From Candidatus Anoxychlamydiales bacterium (GTDB taxonomy: Bacteria; Chlamydiota; Chlamydiia; Chlamydiales; SM23-39): 16,169 bases of DNA. The position numbers were made by a program, and so were the translations under genes. The notes under the pieces are model-generated. The model worked only from the letters and a program-made list of their open reading frames with translations. It did not search any database and was not told the DNA's origin. The DNA lies in the NCBI GenBank assembly GCA_011064865.1, contig JAAKFX010000029.1, positions 1 through 16,169 of the forward strand. The letters are read 5' to 3'. Shown in pieces: positions 7,763-15,555 of the stretch. How positions within the stretch are numbered: the first letter of the stretch is position 1; every line of letters begins with the position of its first letter.

Positions 7763-8828
7763 ACATAAAAGCTACGAGATATTTTATAAAAAAAATCTTT
7801 TGCATGATTTTTTCATAATAGATTTTTGTCAAAAATTAGCAAACAATTTTGTAATTATAACTCACAAAAGTATTAAGAATATCTATGCAAAACCTCTTTT
7901 TGAAAATTTTTTAAAAAAAAATGTCAAAGTAAAATTATTGAGCTTTGAAGATGGTGAAGAAAATAAAACCATCGAGACGAAAACTTATTTAGAAGAACAG
8001 ATGCTAAAAGATAATTTTACAAAAGATTCTCTAATAATTGCTATAGGAGGTGGTATAGTTAGCGATATCTCTGGTTTTATAGCAGCAACTTATATGAGAG
8101 GAATTTCATATGTAATAATTCCAACGACTCTGCTCGCAATGGTTGATGCATCTATTGGCGGTAAAACTGCTGTCAATACCAAATATGGTAAAAATTTAAT
8201 CGGAGCTATCTATCATCCAAAAGCTGTTTTTATAGATTTTGAAGTTTTAAAAACTCTAAGCAATGATGAAATGAAAAATGGTCTTGTAGAAATGTTAAAA
8301 CATGCGCTTATAATGAAAGCTTTTTTTTTTTACGATTTATTAAAGAGCAAAAAGATTACTCAGAATTTGATAATTGATAGTTTGAAAATAAAAAAACAAG
8401 TTATCGAAAAAGATGAAAATGAAAAATCAATTAGAAAAAAACTAAATTTCGGCCATAGCATCTCTCATGCTATAGAGGCGAGCTTAAATTATAAAATGGT
8501 GCATGGAAAAGCTCTAGCTTGGGGAATATTAATAGAGAGCTATCTATCTTATAAAATGAACTTTTTGTCATATAAAAATTTTGAAAAAATTTATAATTTT
8601 TTGAAGCAAAAACAATTACTAGTTAATCATGGAAAATTTTCAAAAGATCTAATTATCGATTTTTTAAAAAGAGACAAAAAAAACATTTTTGGAAAAAATC
8701 GATTTACTTTGTTAAAAAATATCGGCAAATCAATAATTAATGTTGAAATTATTGAAAATCATATTGTAAACTCTTTAGCTTTATGTTTGGAGGTTAAACA
8801 TGTTAGTAGCAATTATTACAGGTCCTGA
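7737..8828 (+). CDS. aroB: 3-dehydroquinate synthase
   Basis: Cyclises DAHP to 3-dehydroquinate, an NAD- and Zn-dependent reaction and the second pathway step. The 363-residue length matches E. coli AroB (362). The nucleotide-binding core AIGGGIVSDISGFIAATYMRG, the PTTLLAMVDASIGGKTAVN segment and the metal ligands (Glu in GLVEMLKHA, His in FGHSISHAIE, His in HGKALAWG) are all present. The ATG at 7737 starts inside aroC and places the first strand (LKINLKHKSYEIFY) correctly. The 3' end overlaps aroDE by 29 nt and contains the strong ribosome-binding site for that gene. The coding sequence includes an 11-T run at 8321-8331 (codons for three Phe) and a 9-A run at 7913-7921, both potential slippage sites; the frame is nevertheless intact. 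Confidence 0.95.
   Translation: MKKLKINLKHKSYEIFYKKNLLHDFFIIDFCQKLANNFVIITHKSIKNIYAKPLFENFLKKNVKVKLLSFEDGEENKTIETKTYLEEQMLKDNFTKDSLIIAIGGGIVSDISGFIAATYMRGISYVIIPTTLLAMVDASIGGKTAVNTKYGKNLIGAIYHPKAVFIDFEVLKTLSNDEMKNGLVEMLKHALIMKAFFFYDLLKSKKITQNLIIDSLKIKKQVIEKDENEKSIRKKLNFGHSISHAIEASLNYKMVHGKALAWGILIESYLSYKMNFLSYKNFEKIYNFLKQKQLLVNHGKFSKDLIIDFLKRDKKNIFGKNRFTLLKNIGKSIINVEIIENHIVNSLALCLEVKHVSSNYYRS
8789..8793 (+). promoter_or_regulatory. Strong ribosome-binding site of aroDE
   Basis: GGAGG lies 6 nt before the aroDE ATG at 8800, inside the aroB coding sequence. It is the best Shine-Dalgarno match in the aro operon, suggesting the fusion enzyme is made independently of re-initiation from aroB. Confidence 0.75.
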
Positions 8829-10200
8829 TCTTTTCTCAGCTAAAAGACAAATTAAAAATTCTAAAGATGCAGATGCTATAGAGCTTAGGTTAGATTTATT
8901 GGATTCAATTGATTTAGAAAAAATAAAAAAGCTGATCAATTATTGTGATAAACCTATAATTTTTTCTTTAAGAACAAAAGAAAATGGAGGTAAATACCTT
9001 CAACATGAGAAGAAAAAATATTTTGATTTATCAAGACTATTTACTCTCCAACCACAGTTTTTTGATCTAGAGCATGGTACTTCTTTAGAATTTGTAGAAA
9101 AAATGAAAAAAGAACATCCTGATGTGGAGATTATAGTTTCCTATCATAACTTTCAAAATACTCCGAGTAATTTAAATGAAATATATCAAAGTTTAAAAAA
9201 TCCTTATGCTAGTTTTTATAAAATTGCTACATATGCAAACAACTCAATCGATGCTTTTAGAATGTTAGAATTTTTAAAAAATAATCAAGATGGCAAACTC
9301 ATTGTCGTTGCTATGGGAGAAAGCGGTTCCTTTTCTAGAGTAATATCTAAAATGTTCAATAATCCAATAACTTATACATATGTCGATAAAAAAATTACTG
9401 CAGGACAAGTAAGTATTGAAGAGATTACATCTGTTTACAATTTTAAAAATATAAATGCCGATACTCAAATATATGCTCTTTTAGGATATCCTATAGATCA
9501 AAGCATTTCACATGTTTTTCATAACTCTGAGTTTTTAAAACAAAATAAAAAAGCTCTTTATGTAAAAATTAATCTGCAACCGCATGAGCTTCCAATTTTC
9601 TTTTCTTATGTGAAAAAATTTCCATTTAAAGGTTTTAGCGTAACCAAGCCTTTAAAAGAAAAAGTACTCTCTTTTCTCACTGAAGATAGATCTAAAGTTG
9701 ATGCTATCAATACAATTTTAGTTGATAGGGAAAAATTTATTGGATTTAATACTGATGGAATTGCTGCTTTAGATTCAATAGAAAGAAAAATGAAAGTAAA
9801 AGATAAAAAACTGCTTCTTTTAGGAGCTGGTGGTGCTGCAAAAGCTATTGCTAATGAAGCTGTTAAAAGAGGGGCTAATTTAATCATTTTCAATCGTGAC
9901 CAAACTAAAGCTTATAATTTAGCAACAAAATTGCAATGTAGAGCTTATCCATTAGATAAAATAGAAGAGATCATGAAAGAGGGTTATGATGCCATTATTA
10001 ATGCAACGTCCTCTAGTAGAGAAGGTATCAATATAGTACCTGTCCAAGCTTTAATACCCGGGACAATCGCTATGGATATAGTATCAAAACCAGTAGAGAC
10101 TGCATTTTTAAAAAGTGCGCAAGATAAAGGATGTCTTGTTATCTATGGAATGGAAATGTTTATCAATCAAGCAAAAAATCAGTTTGTTAGAAAAAAGTAG
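8800..10200 (+). CDS. aroDE: Bifunctional 3-dehydroquinate dehydratase / shikimate dehydrogenase
   Basis: A single 466-residue chain performing two consecutive steps, 3-dehydroquinate to 3-dehydroshikimate to shikimate (NADPH). Residues 1 to about 212 are a type I (Schiff-base) AroD: ELRLDLLD, the catalytic His116 in VSYHNF, the Schiff-base Lys141 in FYKIA, and Arg180 in GSFSR. Residues from about 223 are AroE: LGYPIDQSISHVFHN, the catalytic Lys286 in SVTKPLK, Asp319 in FNTDG, the NADP-binding loop LGAGGAAKA (341-349), and the closing helix GMEMFINQAKNQF. All catalytic residues of both halves appear intact. The fusion is typical of Chlamydiae and of plant plastid enzymes. It is the last gene of the operon, and its final 14 bases overlap the end of priA on the opposite strand. 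Confidence 0.96.
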   Translation: MLVAIITGPDLFSAKRQIKNSKDADAIELRLDLLDSIDLEKIKKLINYCDKPIIFSLRTKENGGKYLQHEKKKYFDLSRLFTLQPQFFDLEHGTSLEFVEKMKKEHPDVEIIVSYHNFQNTPSNLNEIYQSLKNPYASFYKIATYANNSIDAFRMLEFLKNNQDGKLIVVAMGESGSFSRVISKMFNNPITYTYVDKKITAGQVSIEEITSVYNFKNINADTQIYALLGYPIDQSISHVFHNSEFLKQNKKALYVKINLQPHELPIFFSYVKKFPFKGFSVTKPLKEKVLSFLTEDRSKVDAINTILVDREKFIGFNTDGIAALDSIERKMKVKDKKLLLLGAGGAAKAIANEAVKRGANLIIFNRDQTKAYNLATKLQCRAYPLDKIEEIMKEGYDAIINATSSSREGINIVPVQALIPGTIAMDIVSKPVETAFLKSAQDKGCLVIYGMEMFINQAKNQFVRKK

Positions 10201-12403
10201 ATATAGGATCGATATCTATAAATAAAGATATACCATAGCTTAAAGCGAGCTCTTTTTTTGTTTTATCTAAAATCTTACTAAGATACATCATGTTTTTTCC
10301 TCTTATGAGAAATTGGAATCTATATGTATCTTGCATTTTCGCTCTACCAGATACTACAGTTGGATGAATTTTATAATCAGAGTTTAGATTTTTTATTATT
10401 TTTTCTCTAAAAAGATTTGCAGCATTTTGAGCTTTTTTTTCATCTTTGCAAGAAAGTACAATTTTTGCCATTTGGATAAATGGTGGATAATCAAAAAACT
10501 CTCTATTTTTAATCTCTAAGTTATAAAAACTTAAATAATCTTGCTTTGATGCTAATTTGATCGTCTCATTTTCTGGTATATAAGTTTGAATAATTACCTC
10601 ACCTTTTAAAGTCGCTCTACCCGCTCTACCACATGCTTGAGTAACTAATTGAAATACACTCTCTGATGATCTGAAATCTGGAATATTCAGTGCGCTATCA
10701 GTATTTAATATACCAACTAAAGTAACAGATGGAAAATGAAGCCCTTTAACAATCATTTGAGTGCCTATTAAAACAGATGCTTTACCTGATTTAAATAATT
10801 TAAATAGTATTTCATGTGAGTGTTTTTGAGTCGTTGTATCTCTATCAATTCTGAGTGTTTTTATCTCTGGAAAAATTGCTTTTAAAGCGCTTTGAATATG
10901 CTCTGTTCCAAAACCTTTGTATTTAATATATTCAGAGCTTTGACACTCCGGGCAGTGTCTAAAGATATGAGATTTATAGCCACAAAGGTGACAAGATAAG
11001 ATATTATCTTTTTTATGATATGTGAGAGTAATATCGCAATGTTTACATTTAAAAACATAAGAGCAATTTAAACAGTGCAAAGATGTGTTATAGCCTCTTC
11101 TATTTAAAAACAGCAAAGATTGTTCACCTTTCTCATGTCTTTGTTTTATAGCATCTAAAAGCTCGTTAGAAAAATAGCTTTTGGATTTTTTTATTTCATC
11201 TTTCATATTTATTACTCTAACAGTTGCTAAATTAGATGATCCAATCCTTGATGTTAGAGTAGATAGTGTATATTTTTTTATTGTTGCATTGTAATACGTT
11301 TCGATAGAAGGCGTAGCTGATGCCAAAACAACAGTAGCATTTAAAAATTTAGCTCTCATAATAGCTAAATGTTTAGCATTATAAGTAGGGCTCTCATCTG
11401 ATTGTTTGTATGAAGGATCATGCTCTTCATCAACAATAATAAGACCTAAATTTTTTATTGGAGCAAAAACACTAGATCTAGCTCCAATTACAATCTTTGC
11501 TTTGCCTTGTAAAATATTTTCCCAAGCCTGTGTTTTTTCTCCTGCAGATCTTTTATGATGCAAAACAGCTATTTTTTCTTTGAATCGAGATCTAAATCCT
11601 TCAATAGTTTGAGTGGTAAGAGCAATTTCTGGTACCATCATTAATGCATTTTTATTACTTTGAAGAGCTTTTTCAATTGCTTGAAGATAGATTTCAGTTT
11701 TACCACTACCTGTGATTCCATGAATTAGATGGGTCTCAAATATTGATTTATCTAAGCTCTTGGAGATATTATCTAATGCATTTTGCTGCTCAGAAGTTAG
11801 TTTTTTAGCTTTTGTTTGAAAATATTCAAAATTTTTTAAAATGTCACTTTCGTCTGAATAGATTTTTTTTGAGATAAAAACTTTTTTTCTTATTAAAGTA
11901 TCAATCGGAGCTTTCGATAAATTTGTATCCAATAAAAGCTTAGATAATAAAATGCCTTTTTTTATTTTTAAAAAATATTCAATAGCTTTTGCTTGTTTTG
12001 GATTGGTTTTTAGACAAATTTTATAAATTTCTAAAAGATCTTTTTTTGTTTTATTCGATGTTATGAAAATATTATATTTTGGGTTTATCTCTTTTCTAAT
12101 AGATGAGGGGATAATACATCTAAATATTTTAGAAAGTGAACAGCTATAATATTTAGCCATCCAAAGCGCTAGCTCAAAAAGATCTTTTGAAATGATTTCA
12201 TCAAAAACTATTCTATTAATATTTAAAACATTTTTGATCTCAGTTGTGTCTTTCAAAGATAGAATAAAGCCCTTTTTTAAGGTTCTTTTTAAAGGAACTT
12301 CAACTAGCTGACCCTCTTTTATTTGATCTAATAAATTTTGAGGGATAGAGTAATCTAAAGTTTTGTCAATATTACTCTCTAGTATTATGCTTGCAAATTT
12401 CAT
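10187..12403 (-). CDS. priA: Primosomal replication-restart helicase PriA
   Basis: A 3'-5' superfamily 2 helicase that recognises stalled or collapsed forks and reloads the replisome. The 738-residue protein (E. coli: 732) has an N-terminal DNA-binding region (1 to about 200, beginning with the typical LDYSIPQNLL...GQLVEVPL), Walker A GITGSGKT at 229-236 and DEEH at 325-328. Eight zinc-binding cysteines lie at 444, 447, 453, 456, 471, 474, 484 and 487. The C-terminal helicase lobe carries IGTQMIVKG, PDFRSSE and GRAGR (592-596). Its start lies 32 nt inside the preceding gene (12372-13346) with no recognisable ribosome-binding site, so translation is probably coupled to that gene. The 3' end overlaps aroDE. 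The protein looks complete. Confidence 0.97.
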   Translation of the reverse strand: MKFASIILESNIDKTLDYSIPQNLLDQIKEGQLVEVPLKRTLKKGFILSLKDTTEIKNVLNINRIVFDEIISKDLFELALWMAKYYSCSLSKIFRCIIPSSIRKEINPKYNIFITSNKTKKDLLEIYKICLKTNPKQAKAIEYFLKIKKGILLSKLLLDTNLSKAPIDTLIRKKVFISKKIYSDESDILKNFEYFQTKAKKLTSEQQNALDNISKSLDKSIFETHLIHGITGSGKTEIYLQAIEKALQSNKNALMMVPEIALTTQTIEGFRSRFKEKIAVLHHKRSAGEKTQAWENILQGKAKIVIGARSSVFAPIKNLGLIIVDEEHDPSYKQSDESPTYNAKHLAIMRAKFLNATVVLASATPSIETYYNATIKKYTLSTLTSRIGSSNLATVRVINMKDEIKKSKSYFSNELLDAIKQRHEKGEQSLLFLNRRGYNTSLHCLNCSYVFKCKHCDITLTYHKKDNILSCHLCGYKSHIFRHCPECQSSEYIKYKGFGTEHIQSALKAIFPEIKTLRIDRDTTTQKHSHEILFKLFKSGKASVLIGTQMIVKGLHFPSVTLVGILNTDSALNIPDFRSSESVFQLVTQACGRAGRATLKGEVIIQTYIPENETIKLASKQDYLSFYNLEIKNREFFDYPPFIQMAKIVLSCKDEKKAQNAANLFREKIIKNLNSDYKIHPTVVSGRAKMQDTYRFQFLIRGKNMMYLSKILDKTKKELALSYGISLFIDIDPISTFF

Positions 12404-13346
12404 CGTTTAAATTTTGTATTTTTTGTTTAAGGGCTTTGAAAAGAGAGGTTTTCAGAGTAGGCTCTTTTAAATATAGAGAGATATCTGGTAATAAAAATAG
12501 AGCTTTATTTTTCAAATGCTTTTCACCTTTTATAGGATTTTCTTTATAATAGGTTCTTAGATTAGGCAGCTCAAATATTGTATAATCAGATGCGATTATC
12601 AGGAAAATATCGCTATCAGATAAAAAATCATTCCCACTTTTTTCTTTTTCTAAAAGATATTCTGAGACAACTTTTGTAGGATAAAAATAAACATGCATGG
12701 CAATTGCAATTTTTTCTAAAAATCTATAATGCTTTTCGTTTTCTTTATAAGCTAAAATTGTAATCGGTGCTGCAATGTTTTTAAGTTTATATTTTTTAGC
12801 TTTTTGTTTTGCAATTTTGTCATCCAAGGAGCTTACTATGTTTATATTTGGAAAAACTTTTTGAATTGTCTTTTTTATATCAGATAAATCATCTTCAAAA
12901 ATTTTCGGTTTTTTATCTCTAATAATAGTTTTGTTTTCTATGATTTTTTTATCAGAGCTATCTTTTGCTAAATCTAGTTTGTTACCTACTTCTTTTTTTC
13001 TCAAATCTTCTTCTGCAATTTTTTTAATAACTTGAGTTTTTTTTATCTCATTTACTTCAATATTTTTATTATTATCACTGCTGGGGATAGCTATAGGTTC
13101 TGTCTTTAAAGGTGTTTTCGGCTCTTGTATATTTTTTTTGTCTAAAAGAGTTGTACTTAAAGCATTTTGAATATTAAAATTCGATTTTTTCTGATCGATA
13201 GAATTGTTTTGTAATTGATTTTTTGTTGATAACTTTTTTAAATCACTATTGAAATAATCTGAATTTGTCTCTATATAATCCTCTTCAAAATCTTGTAGAT
13301 AAATCAAAACATCTTGCAGAAGTTCTTGGAATTGTTTATTTGACAT
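12372..13346 (-). CDS. Hypothetical protein encoded with priA
   Basis: I do not recognise this 324-residue protein. Residues 1 to about 150 are low-complexity and rich in Lys, Asp, Ser and Asn, with no hydrophobic core, and are probably disordered. Residues about 155-324 look like a folded alpha/beta domain, with hydrophobic strands and helices such as APITILAYKE, FLEKIAIAMHVYFYPTKVVSEYLL, DIFLIIASDY and KALFLLPDISLYL. There is no signal peptide or membrane segment. It overlaps priA by 32 nt, which suggests a role with PriA. From memory, C. trachomatis also has a hypothetical gene beside priA (CT779), possibly the same family. The ATG at 13346 has no ribosome-binding site but is preceded by a short motif shared with the ftsY upstream region. 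A replication-restart accessory role is only an inference from position. Confidence 0.75.
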   Translation of the reverse strand: MSNKQFQELLQDVLIYLQDFEEDYIETNSDYFNSDLKKLSTKNQLQNNSIDQKKSNFNIQNALSTTLLDKKNIQEPKTPLKTEPIAIPSSDNNKNIEVNEIKKTQVIKKIAEEDLRKKEVGNKLDLAKDSSDKKIIENKTIIRDKKPKIFEDDLSDIKKTIQKVFPNINIVSSLDDKIAKQKAKKYKLKNIAAPITILAYKENEKHYRFLEKIAIAMHVYFYPTKVVSEYLLEKEKSGNDFLSDSDIFLIIASDYTIFELPNLRTYYKENPIKGEKHLKNKALFLLPDISLYLKEPTLKTSLFKALKQKIQNLNDEICKHNTRE

Positions 13347-13362
13347 ATTTATTAATTATTTG

Positions 13363-13382
13363 TTTTCTAATGTATAACAAAA
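13363..13382 (-). promoter_or_regulatory. Motif upstream of the priA-linked gene, shared with ftsY
   Basis: Read on the minus strand this is TTTTGTTAT, three variable bases, then TTAGAA. It matches 16 of 20 positions with a site upstream of ftsY (14343-14362) and sits 16 nt before the start at 13346. TTAGAA could contain a -10-like box (TAGAAA), which would imply a very short leader; no convincing -35 is seen. This could be a promoter or an operator, but chance similarity in AT-rich DNA is not excluded. Confidence 0.3.
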
Positions 13383-13402
13383 GTAGAGAAAAAAAGAAAT
13401 TT

Positions 13403-14314
13403 CTAATCTGTAGATAGAAGATCATCAATAAATTTTTCAGCATCAAAAGGTATAATATCTTGCATTTTCTCTCCCATTCCTATCCATTTAATAGGAACTT
13501 TTAACTCTTTTTGAATTGATAAAACCATACCACCTTTTGCAGTGCCATCGAGCTTTGTTAAAAAAAATGCAGATATTGGAGTATAAGAGTTAAAAATTTT
13601 AGCTCCATCAACACCGTTTTGTCCAGTTGTTGCATCTACAATTAAGATAGTTTCATGAGGCGAGCTTTCTATAACTTTATTCGCTACTTTTTTTATTTTT
13701 TCAAGCTCTTGCATCAAATTTATCTTTGTATGTAATCTTCCTGCTGTATCGATTATTACTACATCCACATCTCTATTTCTTGCGGCTGTTAAACCATCGA
13801 AGACCACAGATGAGGGATCCGAGCCTTGTGTAGATTTAACAATATCAACACCTATTTTTTCTGCCCATTTTGAGAGTTGCTCTACAGCAGCAGCTCTATA
13901 AGTATCAGCAGCTATTAATAGCACTTTTTTGTTTTGCTCATGATAAAAGTTTGCAATTTTTGCAATCGATGTTGTTTTTCCAGAGCCGTTAACTCCAACA
14001 ATCATAATTACATGTGGTTTTTTTAGCTCTTTTTCTTCATAGATAACAATCTCTTTTAAAAGCTCATTTTTTAAAATTTTTAGAATTTCATCTGTAGAAA
14101 TATTAGGATCTTTGCTCAAAATATCTTTTAATTTATCTGTGAGCTCTACAGATATTTTTACTCCTAAATCGGATTCATAAAAAAGCTTTTCTAACTCTTC
14201 GAAGAGCTTTGCATCTATCTTTTTAGAAAATAAAGCTTTTAGTTTTCTTCCAATAGATAGCCTTTTTAATGAAAGAGCTACACTTTTTAGTTTTGTTTTG
14301 AAAAACTTAAACAT
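13403..14314 (-). CDS. ftsY: Signal recognition particle receptor FtsY
   Basis: The SRP-receptor GTPase that docks ribosome-SRP complexes at the inner membrane for co-translational insertion. The 303-residue protein has the N domain (about 1-95), G1/Walker A GVNGSGKTT (107-115), the AADTYRAAAVEQL element, G3 DTAGR (189-193), G4 TKLD (253-256), and the closing GMGEKMQDIIPFDAEKFIDDLL. It lacks the long acidic A domain of E. coli FtsY (497 residues), as many short FtsY proteins do. Its first residues are a Lys/Phe-rich amphipathic stretch (MFKFFKTKLKS) suited to membrane binding. A GTG at 14353 could add 13 residues. I prefer the ATG at 14314 because the normal FtsY helix begins there and a -10-like TAGAAT (14344-14349) overlaps the extension. 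It is divergent from the M50 protease gene. Confidence 0.95.
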   Translation of the reverse strand: MFKFFKTKLKSVALSLKRLSIGRKLKALFSKKIDAKLFEELEKLFYESDLGVKISVELTDKLKDILSKDPNISTDEILKILKNELLKEIVIYEEKELKKPHVIMIVGVNGSGKTTSIAKIANFYHEQNKKVLLIAADTYRAAAVEQLSKWAEKIGVDIVKSTQGSDPSSVVFDGLTAARNRDVDVVIIDTAGRLHTKINLMQELEKIKKVANKVIESSPHETILIVDATTGQNGVDGAKIFNSYTPISAFFLTKLDGTAKGGMVLSIQKELKVPIKWIGMGEKMQDIIPFDAEKFIDDLLSTD

Positions 14315-14342
14315 TTTAAATTTTTTTTCTTGCTTGAAATGA

Positions 14343-14362
14343 TATTCTAACACATAACAAAA
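14343..14362 (-). promoter_or_regulatory. Motif upstream of ftsY, shared with the priA-linked gene
   Basis: On the minus strand this reads TTTTGTTAT, three variable bases, then TTAGAATA. It ends 28 nt before the ftsY ATG at 14314 and contains the -10-like TAGAAT (14344-14349). It matches the site at 13363-13382 at 16 of 20 positions. It may be the ftsY promoter region; the -35 is not convincing. Confidence 0.3.
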
Positions 14363-14368
14363 ATTAAC

Positions 14369-14375
14369 AGAAGGA
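14369..14375 (+). promoter_or_regulatory. Ribosome-binding site of the M50 protease gene
   Basis: AGAAGGA lies 9 nt before the ATG at 14385 and fixes that start. Confidence 0.65.
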
Positions 14376-14384
14376 TATTAATAC

Positions 14385-15515
14385 ATGAGAGCTGGAGCAA
14401 AAATTCCTATATATATTCATCCACTTTTTTGGCTGTTTGCGGCATTTATAGGCTTTTTGATGAGTCAATCTCTAGTTGGTACTCTTCTATGGGTAGTTAT
14501 AATTTTTGTTTCAGTATTGGTTCATGAGCTGGGTCATGCAACAATGGCTCTTATTTTCAAACAAAACCCTAAAATTGAGCTAATCGCAATGGGAGGACTT
14601 ACCTCTTATCAAGGCAAAAAATTAAAGTATTATCAGCAGTTTTTAATTGTTTTAAATGGACCTCTTTTTGGGATTTTATTATTTGCTTTAGCAAGTTTAA
14701 TTTTATGGTTAAATTTTTTTAAAAATCCCACCCTTGTTGGCACTATAAAAGTTATGCAAGTTGTGAATCTTTTTTGGTCCATTGTAAATCTACTTCCTGT
14801 GCTTCCTTTAGATGGAGGACAACTACTTAGAATTGCTCTAGAAGCTTTTTTTGGAGTTAAAGGTTTTAAGCTATCTCTTCTAATAGGTTTTATAATAGCA
14901 GCCTCTATTGCTCTTGTATCTTTTGCAATCAGATACTATTTATTAGGCGCTCTATTTTTTCTTTTTGCTTTTCAAAGTTTTGATATGTATCGAAAATCTA
15001 GAAATATCCAAAAATGTGATAGAGATGATTCTTTAGCAGATGATCTTACAAAAGCGCAGTTAGCCCTCAATCAAAATAAAAAAGAGGAAGCTAAAACAAT
15101 ATTAGAAGATCTTAGACAAAAAACTAAACAAGGTTTGATCTACACACAAGCAACTCATCTTTTAGCTTTTATCTATCATGATCAAAAAGAGGATAAAAAA
15201 ACCTATGAATATCTGCTCTCTGTTCAAGATAAATTAGCAGATGAAGCTGTTTGTCTTTTGCATGATCTCGCATTTAAAGAAGAAAATTATAAATTAGTAA
15301 AAGCTCTCTCTGCAAAAGCTTATAAACTAGCTCCAAGCAAGGAAATAGCTTTAAAAAATTCTCAAACCTTTGCGATTTTAAATGAGCCTAAACCCTCTGG
15401 CGGGTGGCTGAAAACAGCAAAACAATTTGGATCTTTAGATCTAAAGAGTGTAATTTCTCAAAACTATTTTGATAAGGTTAGAGACTCATCAGAATTTAAC
15501 CATTTTTTTAAATAA
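14385..15515 (+). CDS. M50-family (site-2-protease-like) membrane metalloprotease with helical C-terminal domain
   Basis: Probably a zinc intramembrane protease of the S2P/SpoIVFB type. The zinc motif HELGH is at residues 47-51 within a membrane helix. The third metal-ligand motif appears as NLLPVLPLDGGQLLR (Asn135, Asp143), as in the SpoIVFB-like branch. About six hydrophobic segments are visible: about 12-29, 31-49, 85-108, 122-138, 160-182 and 184-200. There is no PDZ or CBS domain. Instead, residues about 201-376 form a soluble, charged, Ala/Leu-rich helical region with pairs of helices resembling TPR or Sel1 repeats (for example KAQLALNQNKKEEAKTILEDL), which may bind a substrate or partner. 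The gene is a single transcription unit, divergent from ftsY and convergent with a GNAT gene. The substrate is unknown; membrane-tethered regulators are the usual targets of the family. Confidence 0.85.
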   Translation: MRAGAKIPIYIHPLFWLFAAFIGFLMSQSLVGTLLWVVIIFVSVLVHELGHATMALIFKQNPKIELIAMGGLTSYQGKKLKYYQQFLIVLNGPLFGILLFALASLILWLNFFKNPTLVGTIKVMQVVNLFWSIVNLLPVLPLDGGQLLRIALEAFFGVKGFKLSLLIGFIIAASIALVSFAIRYYLLGALFFLFAFQSFDMYRKSRNIQKCDRDDSLADDLTKAQLALNQNKKEEAKTILEDLRQKTKQGLIYTQATHLLAFIYHDQKEDKKTYEYLLSVQDKLADEAVCLLHDLAFKEENYKLVKALSAKAYKLAPSKEIALKNSQTFAILNEPKPSGGWLKTAKQFGSLDLKSVISQNYFDKVRDSSEFNHFFK

Positions 15516-15546
15516 ATTATCTAAGCCTTATTGTGATAAATTTTTA
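15514..15546 (+). terminator. Weak terminator candidate after the protease gene
   Basis: AAATTATC (15514-15521) can pair with GATAAATTT (15535-15543) with one bulged base around a 13-nt loop, and a short T-run follows. The stem is nearly all A-T and starts inside the stop codon, so it would be a poor intrinsic terminator. It is listed because it lies in the only gap between two converging genes. Confidence 0.2.
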
Positions 15547-15555
15547 ATGTTGAGT

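Noticed and set aside
13395..13404. AGAAATTTCT palindrome plus T-run as an ftsY terminator (minus strand)
   Set aside because: It is a 5-bp A-T stem with no loop that overlaps the stop codon; too weak to call.
14315..14353. GTG start adding 13 residues to FtsY
   Set aside because: The extension contains a -10-like box and does not resemble the normal FtsY start; the ATG at 14314 fits better.
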